A stretch of 24,671 nucleotides of DNA from Cyanobacteria bacterium OH_CBB_238 (GTDB lineage Bacteria > Cyanobacteriota > Vampirovibrionia > Gastranaerophilales > Gastranaerophilaceae): assembly GCA_023409995.1 (NCBI GenBank), contig JAEYQN010000050.1, positions 1 through 24,671 on the forward strand, in the 5' to 3' direction. The notes beneath the pieces are model-generated. The model was given only the letters and a program-made list of their open reading frames with translations. It was not told where the DNA came from and ran no database searches. A program made the translations under genes and the position numbers. Of this stretch, positions 7,388 through 15,742 are shown piece by piece. How positions within the stretch are numbered: the first letter of the stretch is position 1; the number at the start of each line of letters is the position of its first letter.

Positions 7388-9091
7388 ATGAATATTAAAT
7401 CAAATCCACTTCCAATAAATCCGAATAAAATAGCAAAAGGCATAACGGCTCTTACTAGAGAAGGTGCAACTTTGCCTGTAGTTCTTTTGGAAACAACAGT
7501 CACGGCTGGAAGGACTTATCAGGCAGAAAAACGTTCAGGCTATGTTGAAGCTAGAGAAAGATTCTTTGACGAGGCTATTACTGCTGTTTTTTGGCTTTTT
7601 GGCAATGATATCTTTAATAAGCTAGGTGATAAAGTTTGTAAAAAGCTATTTAAATTGCCCACTGTAGATTTTGATGCAGGTAAAGATGCATTGAGGTCGC
7701 CTATGAAAAATTTATCGTCAAATTTGGCCTTAAAAGCAAAGCATTTAGGTGAAAAACCAATTAGTAATTCTCTTCTTTCAAAAATTAAATTTGGGAAAAT
7801 TATTTCTAGTATAGTGTTATCGACTTCCTTGGTTGGTTTTGCTTTGCCTAAAATAAACATGTCTATTACAAAAAAAATTAAAGAACAAATGAAAAATGAA
7901 GGACAAATTCCTACTGTTAATCCTAATGTTCAACAAAATAGTATGCAAAAAACTGATGCCCAGAACAGTTCTGAATCAATAGATGTTTTCAAGAATAGAC
8001 TTACTGGACAAAATATGCAAAAACCTGCTTCTCAGAATAGTTCTGAATCAATAGATGGTTTCAAAAATAGGCTTACTGTACAGAATATTCAAAAACAAAG
8101 ACCTGCATTTGCCGGTGCAATGTTTAGCCCTGAAGGACTTGCTCAAGTTGCTCATAACTTAGAGCATCACACTGTATATAAGCTTTTAGCCACAGATGGC
8201 GGTATTTTTGTAGGAAGAGCCGCAAATGCTTGGAATAAAGATGACAGAATAGAAAAACTATTTAGAGATCTTACTTCTTCATTCTTCTATTTATTCAGTA
8301 CTGGGTTAGTAATGTCTGGTTTACAAAAACTTGATAAATATGGAAATATTTCTAAATTAAATCCAACCACAGCAGATTTGTTGCATAACAAAATGCTTAT
8401 AAATATCAAATCTGTCGGTGGTTCTATGAACATCGCTGATTTTAAAGATGCAATGCTTGGTTCTATCTCAGATAAAAATAAGACCATAATGCAAAAAATC
8501 CCATTTAAAGACGATGTTACGACTCTTAAATCAGTAGTAAAAGAACTAAAGAATGCTGGTCATTCTAAAGAACTTCTTTTGAAAGCTGCTGAGATGTCTA
8601 AATTGCAGCCAGTTAAGTCTGGTGAAGGCAGAGTGCTTACAAAAAGACAAGTTCAAGATATTTTAACAAACAGTAAAAATGCACAATCAGGTGTAGATAA
8701 TCCTAAATTTCTAATGAATGCATATAAGGGTTATTTTGGGGATGCCCTTACTAATCCTTATAAATATATTTCGATGAAAGAAATTAATAAATTTAGGAAT
8801 AATATTGATGATTATGTAAATACGGTTATTAAAGCTGCAGAATCTTCTTCTGAAAAAATTATTACTGAGAAACTGCTTAATAAAATGAAGAAACAAAACA
8901 TAGTTAAATCTGGAGCATTTTATGGTGTAGGCTTTGCAATTTCGGCATTGTTCCTGTCAACACTTATTCCTAAAGCACAATATTTAATAACAAAGATAAG
9001 AACAGGAAAAGACCAATTCCCTGGGCTTGATACCCCAGTTGAGAATGTAGCAGAATCTCACAATACAGCTATTGAATCCAAAAAAGTATAG
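7388..9091 (+). CDS. Unrecognised membrane-associated protein with internal duplication
   Basis: This 567-residue protein matches no family I can name. It reads as two related halves joined by a low-complexity linker. Half A has LLETTVTAGRTYQAEK (33-48), ERFFDEAITAVFWLFG (57-72) and a hydrophobic segment ending LSTSLVGFALPK (144-155). Half B has LLATDGGIFVGRAANA, EKLFRDLTSSFFYLFS (near 288-303) and a C-terminal segment FLSTLIPKAQYLITK (near 528-542). The linker (about 180-240) holds two 24-residue tandem units containing QNSSESID and FKNRLT. There is no signal peptide at the N-terminus. The ATG at 7388 has only a weak purine stretch upstream. It converges on the PNPOx-like gene with 6 bases between stops and no visible terminator. 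Confidence 0.75.
   Translation: MNIKSNPLPINPNKIAKGITALTREGATLPVVLLETTVTAGRTYQAEKRSGYVEARERFFDEAITAVFWLFGNDIFNKLGDKVCKKLFKLPTVDFDAGKDALRSPMKNLSSNLALKAKHLGEKPISNSLLSKIKFGKIISSIVLSTSLVGFALPKINMSITKKIKEQMKNEGQIPTVNPNVQQNSMQKTDAQNSSESIDVFKNRLTGQNMQKPASQNSSESIDGFKNRLTVQNIQKQRPAFAGAMFSPEGLAQVAHNLEHHTVYKLLATDGGIFVGRAANAWNKDDRIEKLFRDLTSSFFYLFSTGLVMSGLQKLDKYGNISKLNPTTADLLHNKMLINIKSVGGSMNIADFKDAMLGSISDKNKTIMQKIPFKDDVTTLKSVVKELKNAGHSKELLLKAAEMSKLQPVKSGEGRVLTKRQVQDILTNSKNAQSGVDNPKFLMNAYKGYFGDALTNPYKYISMKEINKFRNNIDDYVNTVIKAAESSSEKIITEKLLNKMKKQNIVKSGAFYGVGFAISALFLSTLIPKAQYLITKIRTGKDQFPGLDTPVENVAESHNTAIESKKV
7961..8104 (+). repeat. Two tandem 72-bp coding repeats
   Basis: Units 7961-8032 and 8033-8104 share period 72 (24 codons) inside the 567-aa gene. 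Both encode QNSSESID-x-FKNRLT-x-QN-x-QK with mostly silent or conservative differences. This looks like a recent in-frame duplication of a linker and could vary in copy number between strains. Confidence 0.85.
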
Positions 9092-9097
9092 TTTAAA

Positions 9098-9562
9098 CTA
9101 TAGAGATATTGTTTCTATATGCTGGAAGCCAACTGAGTATTTTGCAACTTTTGGAGTGAATTTTAATATTGTATATTCAGGATCTTCTGAACCGAGTGAA
9201 AAATACATTTTCCATTCATCTTGCCATAATTTATTTTTTAATTCTCTGTCAAAAACCATTTCAGCAGCTCCAAATAGGGAAAGTGATTTCATTAATTTTG
9301 GACAAAAGTAATATAAAGATATAGTTCCATTATTTTTGATTTGTTGAATTTTAGCTGAAGAAAGAGCGGTTACTATGTAAGTTGATAAATCATCTTCACA
9401 GAAAAGATTTGTATTTTCAGGAAACCGTTCAACTGACCTCATATTGGCCATTGCTCTTGTTTCTGCTGAGTTTAGTTTACTGTTATATGTTGATAAGTAA
9501 AACCAGTCGCAACATTCTATCAGATCTCTCGCTTCTTTATAAAATTCTAATAAATCAATCAT
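9098..9562 (-). CDS. Pyridoxamine 5'-phosphate oxidase-like flavin-binding protein
   Basis: I start the gene at ATG 9562 (154 aa), because GGGAG lies six bases upstream; the frame extends 13 codons further but without a ribosome binding site. The fold pattern is that of the small FMN-binding split-barrel proteins (PNPOx-like, general stress protein 26 group): WFYLSTYNSKLNSAETRAMANM for the first strands, IQQIKNNGTISLYYFCP in the middle, FGAAEMVFDRELKNKLW, then a C-terminal LKFTPKVAKYSVGF. Members bind FMN or heme or act as small reductases; the exact substrate is unknown. It is a single gene, upstream of the 567-aa gene's 3' end on the opposite strand. Confidence 0.68.
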   Translation of the reverse strand: MIDLLEFYKEARDLIECCDWFYLSTYNSKLNSAETRAMANMRSVERFPENTNLFCEDDLSTYIVTALSSAKIQQIKNNGTISLYYFCPKLMKSLSLFGAAEMVFDRELKNKLWQDEWKMYFSLGSEDPEYTILKFTPKVAKYSVGFQHIETISL

Positions 9563-9643
9563 ATTTTTCTCCCATATTCGAAAGATACAAGAGATTATCA
9601 TTATTTACAATTGCTAAGGTGTGTATAAAAATTACTATCTTTG

Positions 9644-10273
9644 TTATATTGAAGAATCTATCCATCCAAGCATCTCAGAGAGAGCTTTTGCTCTATGAGA
9701 TATCATATTTTTTGTTTTTGAATCTAGCTCAGCCATTGTTTTATTATATTCTGGCAAGAAAAAAACCGGATCATATCCAAAACCATTTTTGCCTTTTACC
9801 GAATTGATTATTAGTCCTTCTATTTTACCTTCTGTTTTGTGAAGTAAGTTTCCGTTGGCATCAACAAGGCTTATAACAGATATAAAATGTGCTGTTCTTT
9901 CTTTTTCGGGAAATTTAGATAGTTCGTTTATTAATTTTTTTATTCTATTTTCGGGAGTATCTGCATATCTTGCAGAATATAATCCTGGTGCTCCATTAAG
10001 TAAGTCAACGCATAACCCAGAATCATCAGCCAATGAAATTTGAGAAGTTAACTTAGCTGCTTCTCTTGCTTTAATAATAGAGTTTTCTTCAAATGTTTTA
10101 CCGTTTTCTATTGGATTGAAATCACCGCTTATTATAGAAAACTTTATGTTTTTATACTGGTTTATAGCATTAATTTCCTCTAATTTATGAGGATTTGATG
10201 TTGCTATTATTATTTCTTTTATTTTTTTATTTTCCAAATCTTCTATTTCTATTTTTGAATTCAATAATAGCAT
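9644..10273 (-). CDS. rdgB: RdgB/HAM1 non-canonical purine NTP pyrophosphatase
   Basis: The enzyme hydrolyses dITP, ITP and XTP to monophosphates, keeping deaminated purines out of DNA and RNA. Diagnostic motifs are SNPHKLEEI (26-34, the nucleotide-binding TxNxxKxxEI signature), ADDSGLCVDLLNGAPGLYSARY (82-103), KGKNGFGYDPVFFLPE (about 160-175) and MISHRAKAL (about 190-198). From the ATG at 10273 it is 209 aa, about 10 longer than usual, and overlaps uppS by 47 bases. A TTG at 10237 would give 197 aa and an 11-base overlap, so the start is unsettled. The overlap indicates co-transcription and coupling with uppS. Confidence 0.93.
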   Translation of the reverse strand: MLLLNSKIEIEDLENKKIKEIIIATSNPHKLEEINAINQYKNIKFSIISGDFNPIENGKTFEENSIIKAREAAKLTSQISLADDSGLCVDLLNGAPGLYSARYADTPENRIKKLINELSKFPEKERTAHFISVISLVDANGNLLHKTEGKIEGLIINSVKGKNGFGYDPVFFLPEYNKTMAELDSKTKNMISHRAKALSEMLGWIDSSI

Positions 10274-10967
10274 TCACTAGAGATTCGTCATTAAATTCAG
10301 GCCAATATTGGTCTGTTACAAGTATTTCGGAGTATGCTAGTTGCCATAATAAGTAATTACTTATCCTCATTTCGCCTCCGGTTCTTATTAAAAGATCAGG
10401 GTCAGGAATTCCTGCTGTATACAAGTTGTCAGAAATAGCTGATTCATTGATATCATTAACAGACAACTCTCCACTTAAAACTTTTTGAGCTAGTGCCTTT
10501 ACCGAGTTAACAATTTCCATTCTTGAACCATAGTTAAATGCAATCTGAAGTTTTACTCCTGTGTTGTTTTTTGTATGTTCTTCCGCATTTGTTAGAATAG
10601 CTCTTAAATTGTCACTTAATCTTGATAGATCACCTATAAACTTTATTTGGACATCGTTATCATGAAGTTCTTTTAATTCATTTCCTATTGTTTTTGCAAG
10701 CAGTCCCATTAAGAAATTAACTTCCTCTTCAGGTCTGTTCCAATTTTCGGTAGAAAATGCATATACTGTTAAATAATTCACCCCATAGGAGTGGCAAGAT
10801 TTTAAAATCGTTTTAAGAGAAGAAACACCTTTTTGGTGACCAACAGCAGATGGCAACAATCTCTCTTTTGCCCATCTTCTATTCCCATCCATAATTATGG
10901 CTATATGTTGTAAACCAACTTCTTTTACTATTTCGGCAATATCTTGAGTTTTAGTTTGTGTAATCAC
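10227..10967 (-). CDS. uppS: Isoprenyl transferase (undecaprenyl diphosphate synthase)
   Basis: This 246-residue cis-prenyltransferase condenses isopentenyl diphosphates onto farnesyl diphosphate to make the C55 lipid carrier for peptidoglycan and surface glycans. Motifs: HIAIIMDGNRRWAK (21-34, catalytic D27 and diphosphate-binding R30/R31), GHQKG (43-47), YAFSTENWNRP (about 69-79), and the C-terminal DLLIRTGGEMRISNYLLWQ and EILVTDQYWPEF blocks. The start is GTG at 10967, preceded by AAGGAAA; no other start leaves the IIMDGN motif intact. It lies upstream of rdgB with overlapping reading frames. Confidence 0.96.
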   Translation of the reverse strand: MITQTKTQDIAEIVKEVGLQHIAIIMDGNRRWAKERLLPSAVGHQKGVSSLKTILKSCHSYGVNYLTVYAFSTENWNRPEEEVNFLMGLLAKTIGNELKELHDNDVQIKFIGDLSRLSDNLRAILTNAEEHTKNNTGVKLQIAFNYGSRMEIVNSVKALAQKVLSGELSVNDINESAISDNLYTAGIPDPDLLIRTGGEMRISNYLLWQLAYSEILVTDQYWPEFNDESLVNAIIEFKNRNRRFGK

Positions 10968-11057
10968 TATTCTTTTTCCTTAATTTGTAAGAAAAATTAT
11001 AAACCAAATAAGTGTATTAGGGTATATGATTTACCTAAATGTTGCTAAATGTGTAGT

Positions 11058-11086
11058 AAAAGCTCCCTTTAAAAGGGAGCTTTTTG
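11058..11086. terminator. Intrinsic terminator after the secreted repeat protein gene
   Basis: AAAAGCTCCC and GGGAGCTTTT flank TTTAAAA, with T-runs on both sides. On the minus strand it lies about 17 bases after the stop of the 130-aa gene. The loop-side T/A pairs can extend the stem. Confidence 0.85.
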
Positions 11087-11102
11087 TTTTTAACTCTTAA
11101 GT

Positions 11103-11495
11103 TTATTTTTTGTGAGAGAATTTGAAAAATGATTTTTTTGTTTTAACATCAGTTTTTGCTGGAGCAACTTCTGGAGTTGCTGGAGCAATTTTTGTTTCTG
11201 CTTCTTTAACTGCAGATTCTACTTTTGTTTCAACCTTTTTAACATCAGTTTCAACTTTTTTAACTTCAGTTTTTACAGCAGCAGTTGGCTTGTTTGGACA
11301 AGTTGCTTTTACTGGGCAAGCTACAGGTTTTACTGTTGGAGTTGTAGTTTTTACAGCTGGTTTCGCAACTGTAACCGCCGGTTTTGTTACGCTTACGGCT
11401 GGTTTTGCTGGAGCTTTGACTGGAGTTGTTGTTGCAAAGCTTGCTTGAGTCCCCGCAAACGCTACTACTGCAGCTAGTGCTAATAATTTTTTCAT
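11103..11495 (-). CDS. Secreted Lys/Ala/Pro/Thr-rich low-complexity protein
   Basis: A clear signal peptide (MKKLLALAAVVAFAGTQASFA, cleavage near residue 21) is followed by a short repeat region with KPAVSVTKPAVTVAKPAV (about 32-49). Then come a small CPVKATCP pair of cysteines (59-65), a charged helical stretch with the heptad-like repeat VKKVETDVKKVETKVE (78-93), and a very basic tail ending KKSFFKFSHKK. There is no catalytic domain. Composition suggests a periplasmic or cell-wall-bound structural protein, perhaps anionic-polymer binding (inference). The ATG follows AAGGAGA, a strong binding site, and the gene has its own terminator, which suggests good expression. Confidence 0.75.
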   Translation of the reverse strand: MKKLLALAAVVAFAGTQASFATTTPVKAPAKPAVSVTKPAVTVAKPAVKTTTPTVKPVACPVKATCPNKPTAAVKTEVKKVETDVKKVETKVESAVKEAETKIAPATPEVAPAKTDVKTKKSFFKFSHKK

Positions 11496-11576
11496 CTTCT
11501 GTCTCCTTAATGGTTTTATGTACTAATCCGTGTGGACGGAAGAATTCTAAATCTAAACGAAAAACTAGTCAAGTAC

Positions 11577-12599
11577 TTATGGTAGGATGTGAAAATTTTC
11601 TTTTATAGTAAGAATTTTTCTTATTGAAAAATCAATTATATTTTCTTGTAGATCCCCGGTTTTAACGGCTTTTGAGATTTCTTTTGTTATCTTTTCTAGT
11701 GAGGCATTGCAGTTTCTAAATATGAACATATTTATACCTGCTTTTAATGATGTTATGCAAGCATCGATCGGTGAAAATCCTTTGATGGCACCCATTATCA
11801 TGTCATCAGATATTACTATCCCGTTAAAATGAAGCTTTTTTATAAGATATTCATTTATAATCGTATTAGACATGGATGCTGGGATTTTTTCTTTATTAAA
11901 TGCAGGATAGTTAACATGGGCAACCATTATTGCTGGAATACCTTGTAATATTAATTCTTTAAATGGTCTGATGTGGGTTTGTTCGAGTTCTTCAGTGGTT
12001 AGATTTATTGTTGGCAATGTAATATGAGAGTCTAAACTTGCATCACCATGACCAGGAAAATGCTTACCAACTGGGAGTATATTATTTTTAATATACTCAA
12101 GTGTTACTATTCTTGAATAATGAATGACATCCTCGGGATTATTTGAATATGCCCTTTCTCCAATTATAGGATTATTTTCATTTGTGTTTACGTCAAGAAC
12201 TGGTGCGAAATTCATGTTGATACCATAGCTTAAGAGTTCTTTTGCCATATTTTGCGTTTGCTCTATTAAAAAATTATCTCCATTTTTTGCTGCACTTTTT
12301 GCACTCAAATATTTTTTGCCACTATGAATGTTTTCGGTTCTTTCAACTCTTCCTCCTTCTTGGTCAATACTTAAGAATGGAGGAATAAGAGCTTTTTTAT
12401 TTATATCTTTAATAATTTGTTTAAATTGTTCTTTAGTGTGTATATTTTGAGTAAAAAATATTACCCCACCGAGTCCTTTTTCTAGAAAATGCTGAAAATC
12501 CTTGTTATCTTCTGGATTTGGTCCATCAAATCCTACAATAAATAATTGTTTTATTTTTTCTTCCAGAGTTAATTTTTTAATAATTTTTTCAATTTTCAT
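11577..12599 (-). CDS. nagZ: Glycoside hydrolase family 3 beta-N-acetylhexosaminidase (NagZ-like)
   Basis: This 340-residue single-domain GH3 enzyme is expected to remove N-acetylglucosamine from peptidoglycan fragments during wall recycling. The NagZ-specific loop KHFPGHGDASLDSH (179-192) carries the Asp190-His192 dyad, and the nucleophile is D265 in ISDDMIMGAI. Also present are IDQEGGRVER (78-87) and NFAPVLDVNTN (130-140). There is no signal peptide, so it is cytoplasmic as in the E. coli-type recycling enzyme. The length matches single-domain NagZ. The start codon region is AT-rich without a good ribosome binding site. It is divergent from the secreted TPR gene. Confidence 0.92.
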   Translation of the reverse strand: MKIEKIIKKLTLEEKIKQLFIVGFDGPNPEDNKDFQHFLEKGLGGVIFFTQNIHTKEQFKQIIKDINKKALIPPFLSIDQEGGRVERTENIHSGKKYLSAKSAAKNGDNFLIEQTQNMAKELLSYGINMNFAPVLDVNTNENNPIIGERAYSNNPEDVIHYSRIVTLEYIKNNILPVGKHFPGHGDASLDSHITLPTINLTTEELEQTHIRPFKELILQGIPAIMVAHVNYPAFNKEKIPASMSNTIINEYLIKKLHFNGIVISDDMIMGAIKGFSPIDACITSLKAGINMFIFRNCNASLEKITKEISKAVKTGDLQENIIDFSIRKILTIKENFHILP

Positions 12600-12618
12600 A
12601 AAATAATCATATATTTAA

Positions 12619-12648
12619 TTGAGTTCAAAAGTCAAAATATTGTAGTAT
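12619..12648 (+). promoter_or_regulatory. Possible promoter of the secreted TPR protein gene
   Basis: TTGAGT (12619-12624) and TAGTAT (12643-12648) are separated by 18 bases, about 37 bases before the chosen ATG. The -10 is a poor match. Confidence 0.3.
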
Positions 12649-12684
12649 TATTTAATCAAATATATTTTATTGGGGAAATGTGTC

Positions 12685-13173
12685 ATGAGAAAATTATTAG
12701 CATTGTTTGTGCTATTTGCGTTTATATTCTGTTTAGCTAATTTAGACAGTGTTCAAGCTGCTAAAAAAGGGAAAAAAGACGTTGGGGGGATTTCTCAGGA
12801 AGAACTAACTGCAATTGGTTCTGACATTGACCTTTTAACCAGAAAAATTTATGAGTCTTCTTTATTTTCACCAGAAGAGAATGCAAAAATTATGAAAATA
12901 AAAATGCAGCTTGATGATCAGATGTTAATAACCCCAGATCCCACTTACGCTCCACTATACTTTAAGTTGGGGAATTTGTTAAAGTCTAGAGGGTACAAGG
13001 ATGAGGCAATAGAGTGTTATCAAACAATTTTAGAAAATTTTGCTGATACGGCCCTTGCCCCTAAAGCAGCAAATGCCTTAAAAGCAATGGGGGTAGTTAT
13101 AAAAGATCCTTCTGCTCAGAGTGAAGATGGCGCAGCAGCTGATTCTGGGGATTCCTCCGGAACTGCTATGTAA
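12685..13173 (+). CDS. Secreted TPR-containing protein
   Basis: I start at ATG 12685 (162 aa), because GGGGAAA lies upstream at workable spacing and the protein then begins with a proper signal peptide (MRKLLALFVLFAFIF...SVQA, cleavage near residue 25); the longer frame from TTG 12670 runs through the binding site. The mature part has a helical region (SQEELTAIGSDIDLLTRKIY) and one clear TPR, YAPLYFKLGNLLKSRGYKDEAIECYQTIL (about 92-120), followed by a short paired helix and an acidic Gly/Ser/Ala-rich tail. It is probably a periplasmic scaffold protein. Its stop is 3 bases from that of the GH13-like gene on the other strand. Confidence 0.75.
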   Translation: MRKLLALFVLFAFIFCLANLDSVQAAKKGKKDVGGISQEELTAIGSDIDLLTRKIYESSLFSPEENAKIMKIKMQLDDQMLITPDPTYAPLYFKLGNLLKSRGYKDEAIECYQTILENFADTALAPKAANALKAMGVVIKDPSAQSEDGAAADSGDSSGTAM

Positions 13174-13176
13174 AAA

Positions 13177-15465
13177 TTATCTGGTTAATCTATATATTTT
13201 GTATTCGCTTGGTTCTAGTTTTTCAAAATATATAGTTTTATCTGAGGTGTTCAGCTCTGTTTCTACATATTCCTTCGTTTCTTCACAGTAAGAAATTTGA
13301 CTTAATATTTTAAAGTCTCCAGGTATATCTATTTTTTTATCGAAGACTGTTTCACCCTCTTGTATTGTGAATATTTTTGATCCATCTTCTTGCTCAAGAG
13401 TAATTTTCTCTATTGGAGGAAAATAATTGGCTGCAATTAATAAAACCTCTTTTAATGGATCTTTTGAAATCATCCAACAACTGAAACCATCATCTGTCTC
13501 GGTTATGATTTGAGCTTCTCCTTCTCTGGTAAGCTCGCAATTAAGAGAAAAGTTGTTAATTGCGTCAAATTTATTAAAAAAGTCATAATCTTTTTCTCTA
13601 AGAAGAGAAATTTCAGAAATTATTGTGCTTTCAATACCTTTTTTGGTAAATGATTCGTCTCCATCAACAAAAAGAGTTGGTCTTTGAGCGAGTTTTCCTC
13701 CTGGTATAAATTTGAATTTAAACCACTTAAATAAAGCTCCTTCTTTTCCTAATTGTCCTGGATATTGGTCTATTTCTCTAAACTCCCCGTCTTGGTTATT
13801 ATAGGTTTTTAGTATTGAAAGGTTTGGTATTCCATTAAGCTTTTCATTGTATTCTTGTAGTTCTTGGTTGTTTTTAATTATCTCTGCAGGAGTTTTGCTT
13901 GCTTGAGCAATAATGTCATCTCCCCAAAGTACGTCAAAAAGCATATCTTGATGATATTCTTTATAGTATTTCCCACCTAACATGTATTCTGCTATGCAAG
14001 CGGTATGTGGTATATTTTCTTTTAATGCTTTAAGCGTCCTTCGTGTTACTTTTTTAGGTAACCTATAGCTTATAGGTTTATCATCTTTTTCTGAAAATTC
14101 ATCAACAATATGGTCTGCATGATCCATTCTTATTCCGTCAAAATTATATTCCTTTTGTCGTTTTTTTATTCTTTTTATCATTGTATCTATTGCTTCTTCG
14201 TGGTATTCCATAGTGTCGAAGTGATAGAAATAATAAGGTGTTTGGCAGTCTAAGTTTGCAAAATTGCTTACATCATTACCTTCGTTGTCAAAATGTTTAA
14301 ATGTTGGAAAACTTCCACATTCAGACATTTTATCAAAAATTGGAACCCCACTAGAACACCAAGCTCCACCAGGAGCTGGCCATAATCCCTCTTTAATAAG
14401 TCTTTGAATTGTTTCGCCTTGCTTTGTAATGTGTTCTTCTCTGGATATTTTAGATGTTTTTATGCCATGTACAGTGCTAACAATTTCTTTTACTATTTTA
14501 TGTTTTTTTTGCTGTTCATTTTTTGAGAGCATTTTTTCAGATAATTTCTTTTTTATAGGAATTAAATTTGAGTCTATTAGCTCATAAATCACTTTATAGT
14601 GCTCACTTATGTCGCAAGAACCTGACTGTAAGGTGCTTTTATATATTTCTTTTACTATTTCAATGTCTTCTGTATCAAACTTATCATCTAAATCTAAATC
14701 AATACGGTCAATGGAATCACTTATTTCATTTATTATTGCTTTTACATCAAACCATCTGGCTACATGCGGATGTATTAGAACAAGCTTGGAATATCGGCCT
14801 GTTTGTGGGAGCAAGTCGTATAGTACAGGATGTCCCGCAAGTTGCGCCATAGCAACAAAATGTTTAACTTGTTCTTTTGCATTTGCACCTGTTTTTTCTT
14901 CTACTTCTTTGTCTTTTAAGTTTTCGCTTACACTTGCGCTGGACGGTAAGTATGCGCATCCAAATTCTCTGGGATGAAAAGGTATAAGGTATACGGTTGT
15001 TGAAAGTATTCCTTTTTCAATATCGCCAACTGGAAGAATTAATATCTGTTTAAGCCAATCTATAAATTTTCCAATCTCAAAAGATTTGTTACCGTCTCCA
15101 AGAGCTGCCAGGTTAATAAGTTTTATATTATGCTGCTCTCTTTTTATCCAATCGGAATTTTTATAACCGCATCTTGAAACAGGACTTATATTCTCGTTTT
15201 CAACATTGAATTCATTATTTTTAAAGATACCGTTAAGTTTCCATTTGATTTCCAAGCCATATAATGTTTCTGCTTCTGTCAATTCTTCAAGAGCTTGTAT
15301 ATGAGAGTATGGCAAATAACCATGCTTTTCGATTATAGAAGTTAAAAAATCTTTTCTTTCCTCAGAAATAGTATTGTATTTATACAGGTCTTTTAATTTT
15401 TTATAAAAAGTAGTTAAAATTTTATCTTTTTTAGGTTCTGGTTTTTGAAATATTGCAGAAAACAT
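13177..15465 (-). CDS. Divergent GH13 (alpha-amylase superfamily)-like protein
   Basis: This is a 762-residue protein without signal peptide. GH13-type landmarks: GHPVLYDLLPQTGRYS (211-226, resembling region I), FDGIRMDHADH (442-452, region II with probable nucleophile D448), CIAEYM (490-495, region III with probable acid/base E493) and LFDVLWGDD (509-517, in the place of region IV, WGDD rather than the usual HD). A charged helical insert (about 250-350) separates region I from the rest, and an all-beta C-terminal domain follows (about 640-762). The likely role is on cytoplasmic alpha-glucans such as glycogen (inference); activity cannot be certain because region IV is altered. The ATG follows CAGGAGA. 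Confidence 0.6.
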   Translation of the reverse strand: MFSAIFQKPEPKKDKILTTFYKKLKDLYKYNTISEERKDFLTSIIEKHGYLPYSHIQALEELTEAETLYGLEIKWKLNGIFKNNEFNVENENISPVSRCGYKNSDWIKREQHNIKLINLAALGDGNKSFEIGKFIDWLKQILILPVGDIEKGILSTTVYLIPFHPREFGCAYLPSSASVSENLKDKEVEEKTGANAKEQVKHFVAMAQLAGHPVLYDLLPQTGRYSKLVLIHPHVARWFDVKAIINEISDSIDRIDLDLDDKFDTEDIEIVKEIYKSTLQSGSCDISEHYKVIYELIDSNLIPIKKKLSEKMLSKNEQQKKHKIVKEIVSTVHGIKTSKISREEHITKQGETIQRLIKEGLWPAPGGAWCSSGVPIFDKMSECGSFPTFKHFDNEGNDVSNFANLDCQTPYYFYHFDTMEYHEEAIDTMIKRIKKRQKEYNFDGIRMDHADHIVDEFSEKDDKPISYRLPKKVTRRTLKALKENIPHTACIAEYMLGGKYYKEYHQDMLFDVLWGDDIIAQASKTPAEIIKNNQELQEYNEKLNGIPNLSILKTYNNQDGEFREIDQYPGQLGKEGALFKWFKFKFIPGGKLAQRPTLFVDGDESFTKKGIESTIISEISLLREKDYDFFNKFDAINNFSLNCELTREGEAQIITETDDGFSCWMISKDPLKEVLLIAANYFPPIEKITLEQEDGSKIFTIQEGETVFDKKIDIPGDFKILSQISYCEETKEYVETELNTSDKTIYFEKLEPSEYKIYRLTR

Positions 15466-15742
15466 TATTTTCTCCTGTTTAGCTTAGATTAGTCTATCTT
15501 ATCATTTATTTTAACAACTTTAAATACAATATTAACTTTAGTTGAGGCTTATTTGAATTTATCAGTTCTTATTTTTCAAAAATAAGATACTTAATGGGCA
15601 TTGACCATATGGTCAATATAAAATGATAGATCCGTGGATTGATGTTTTACAAATATAAAAATATTATGCTTTAGCTATAAAGTTAGAAGTCTGTTTTGGA
15701 TTTCAAGTCAGTTGAGTAAAGTTCCCGGGGAGTGTGGGGTAT
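15466..15742. other. Divergent intergenic region (277 bp)
   Basis: It separates the GH13-like gene (minus) from the AMIN-like gene (plus). It holds the 18-bp palindrome at 15600-15617, the ribosome binding sites of both genes, and nothing else I can name. Confidence 0.6.
15600..15617. promoter_or_regulatory. 18-bp perfect palindrome, probable operator
   Basis: ATTGACCATATGGTCAAT is a perfect palindrome. It contains TTGACC, a good -35 match, in both orientations, so a dimeric regulator bound here would block or activate transcription. On the plus strand a weak -10 (GATAGA, 15625-15630) lies 18 bases beyond. The start codon of the AMIN-like gene is 125 bases downstream; the GH13-like gene start is 135 bases away on the other side. 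Confidence 0.65.

Noticed and set aside
11122..11448. Plus-strand open frame of 108 codons opposite the KPAV-repeat gene
   Set aside because: It mirrors the low-complexity repeats of the real gene, which has a signal peptide, strong ribosome binding site and terminator on the minus strand.
14568..14977. Two plus-strand open frames opposite the GH13-like gene
   Set aside because: They fall inside a long conserved gene and have no start signals or family pattern.
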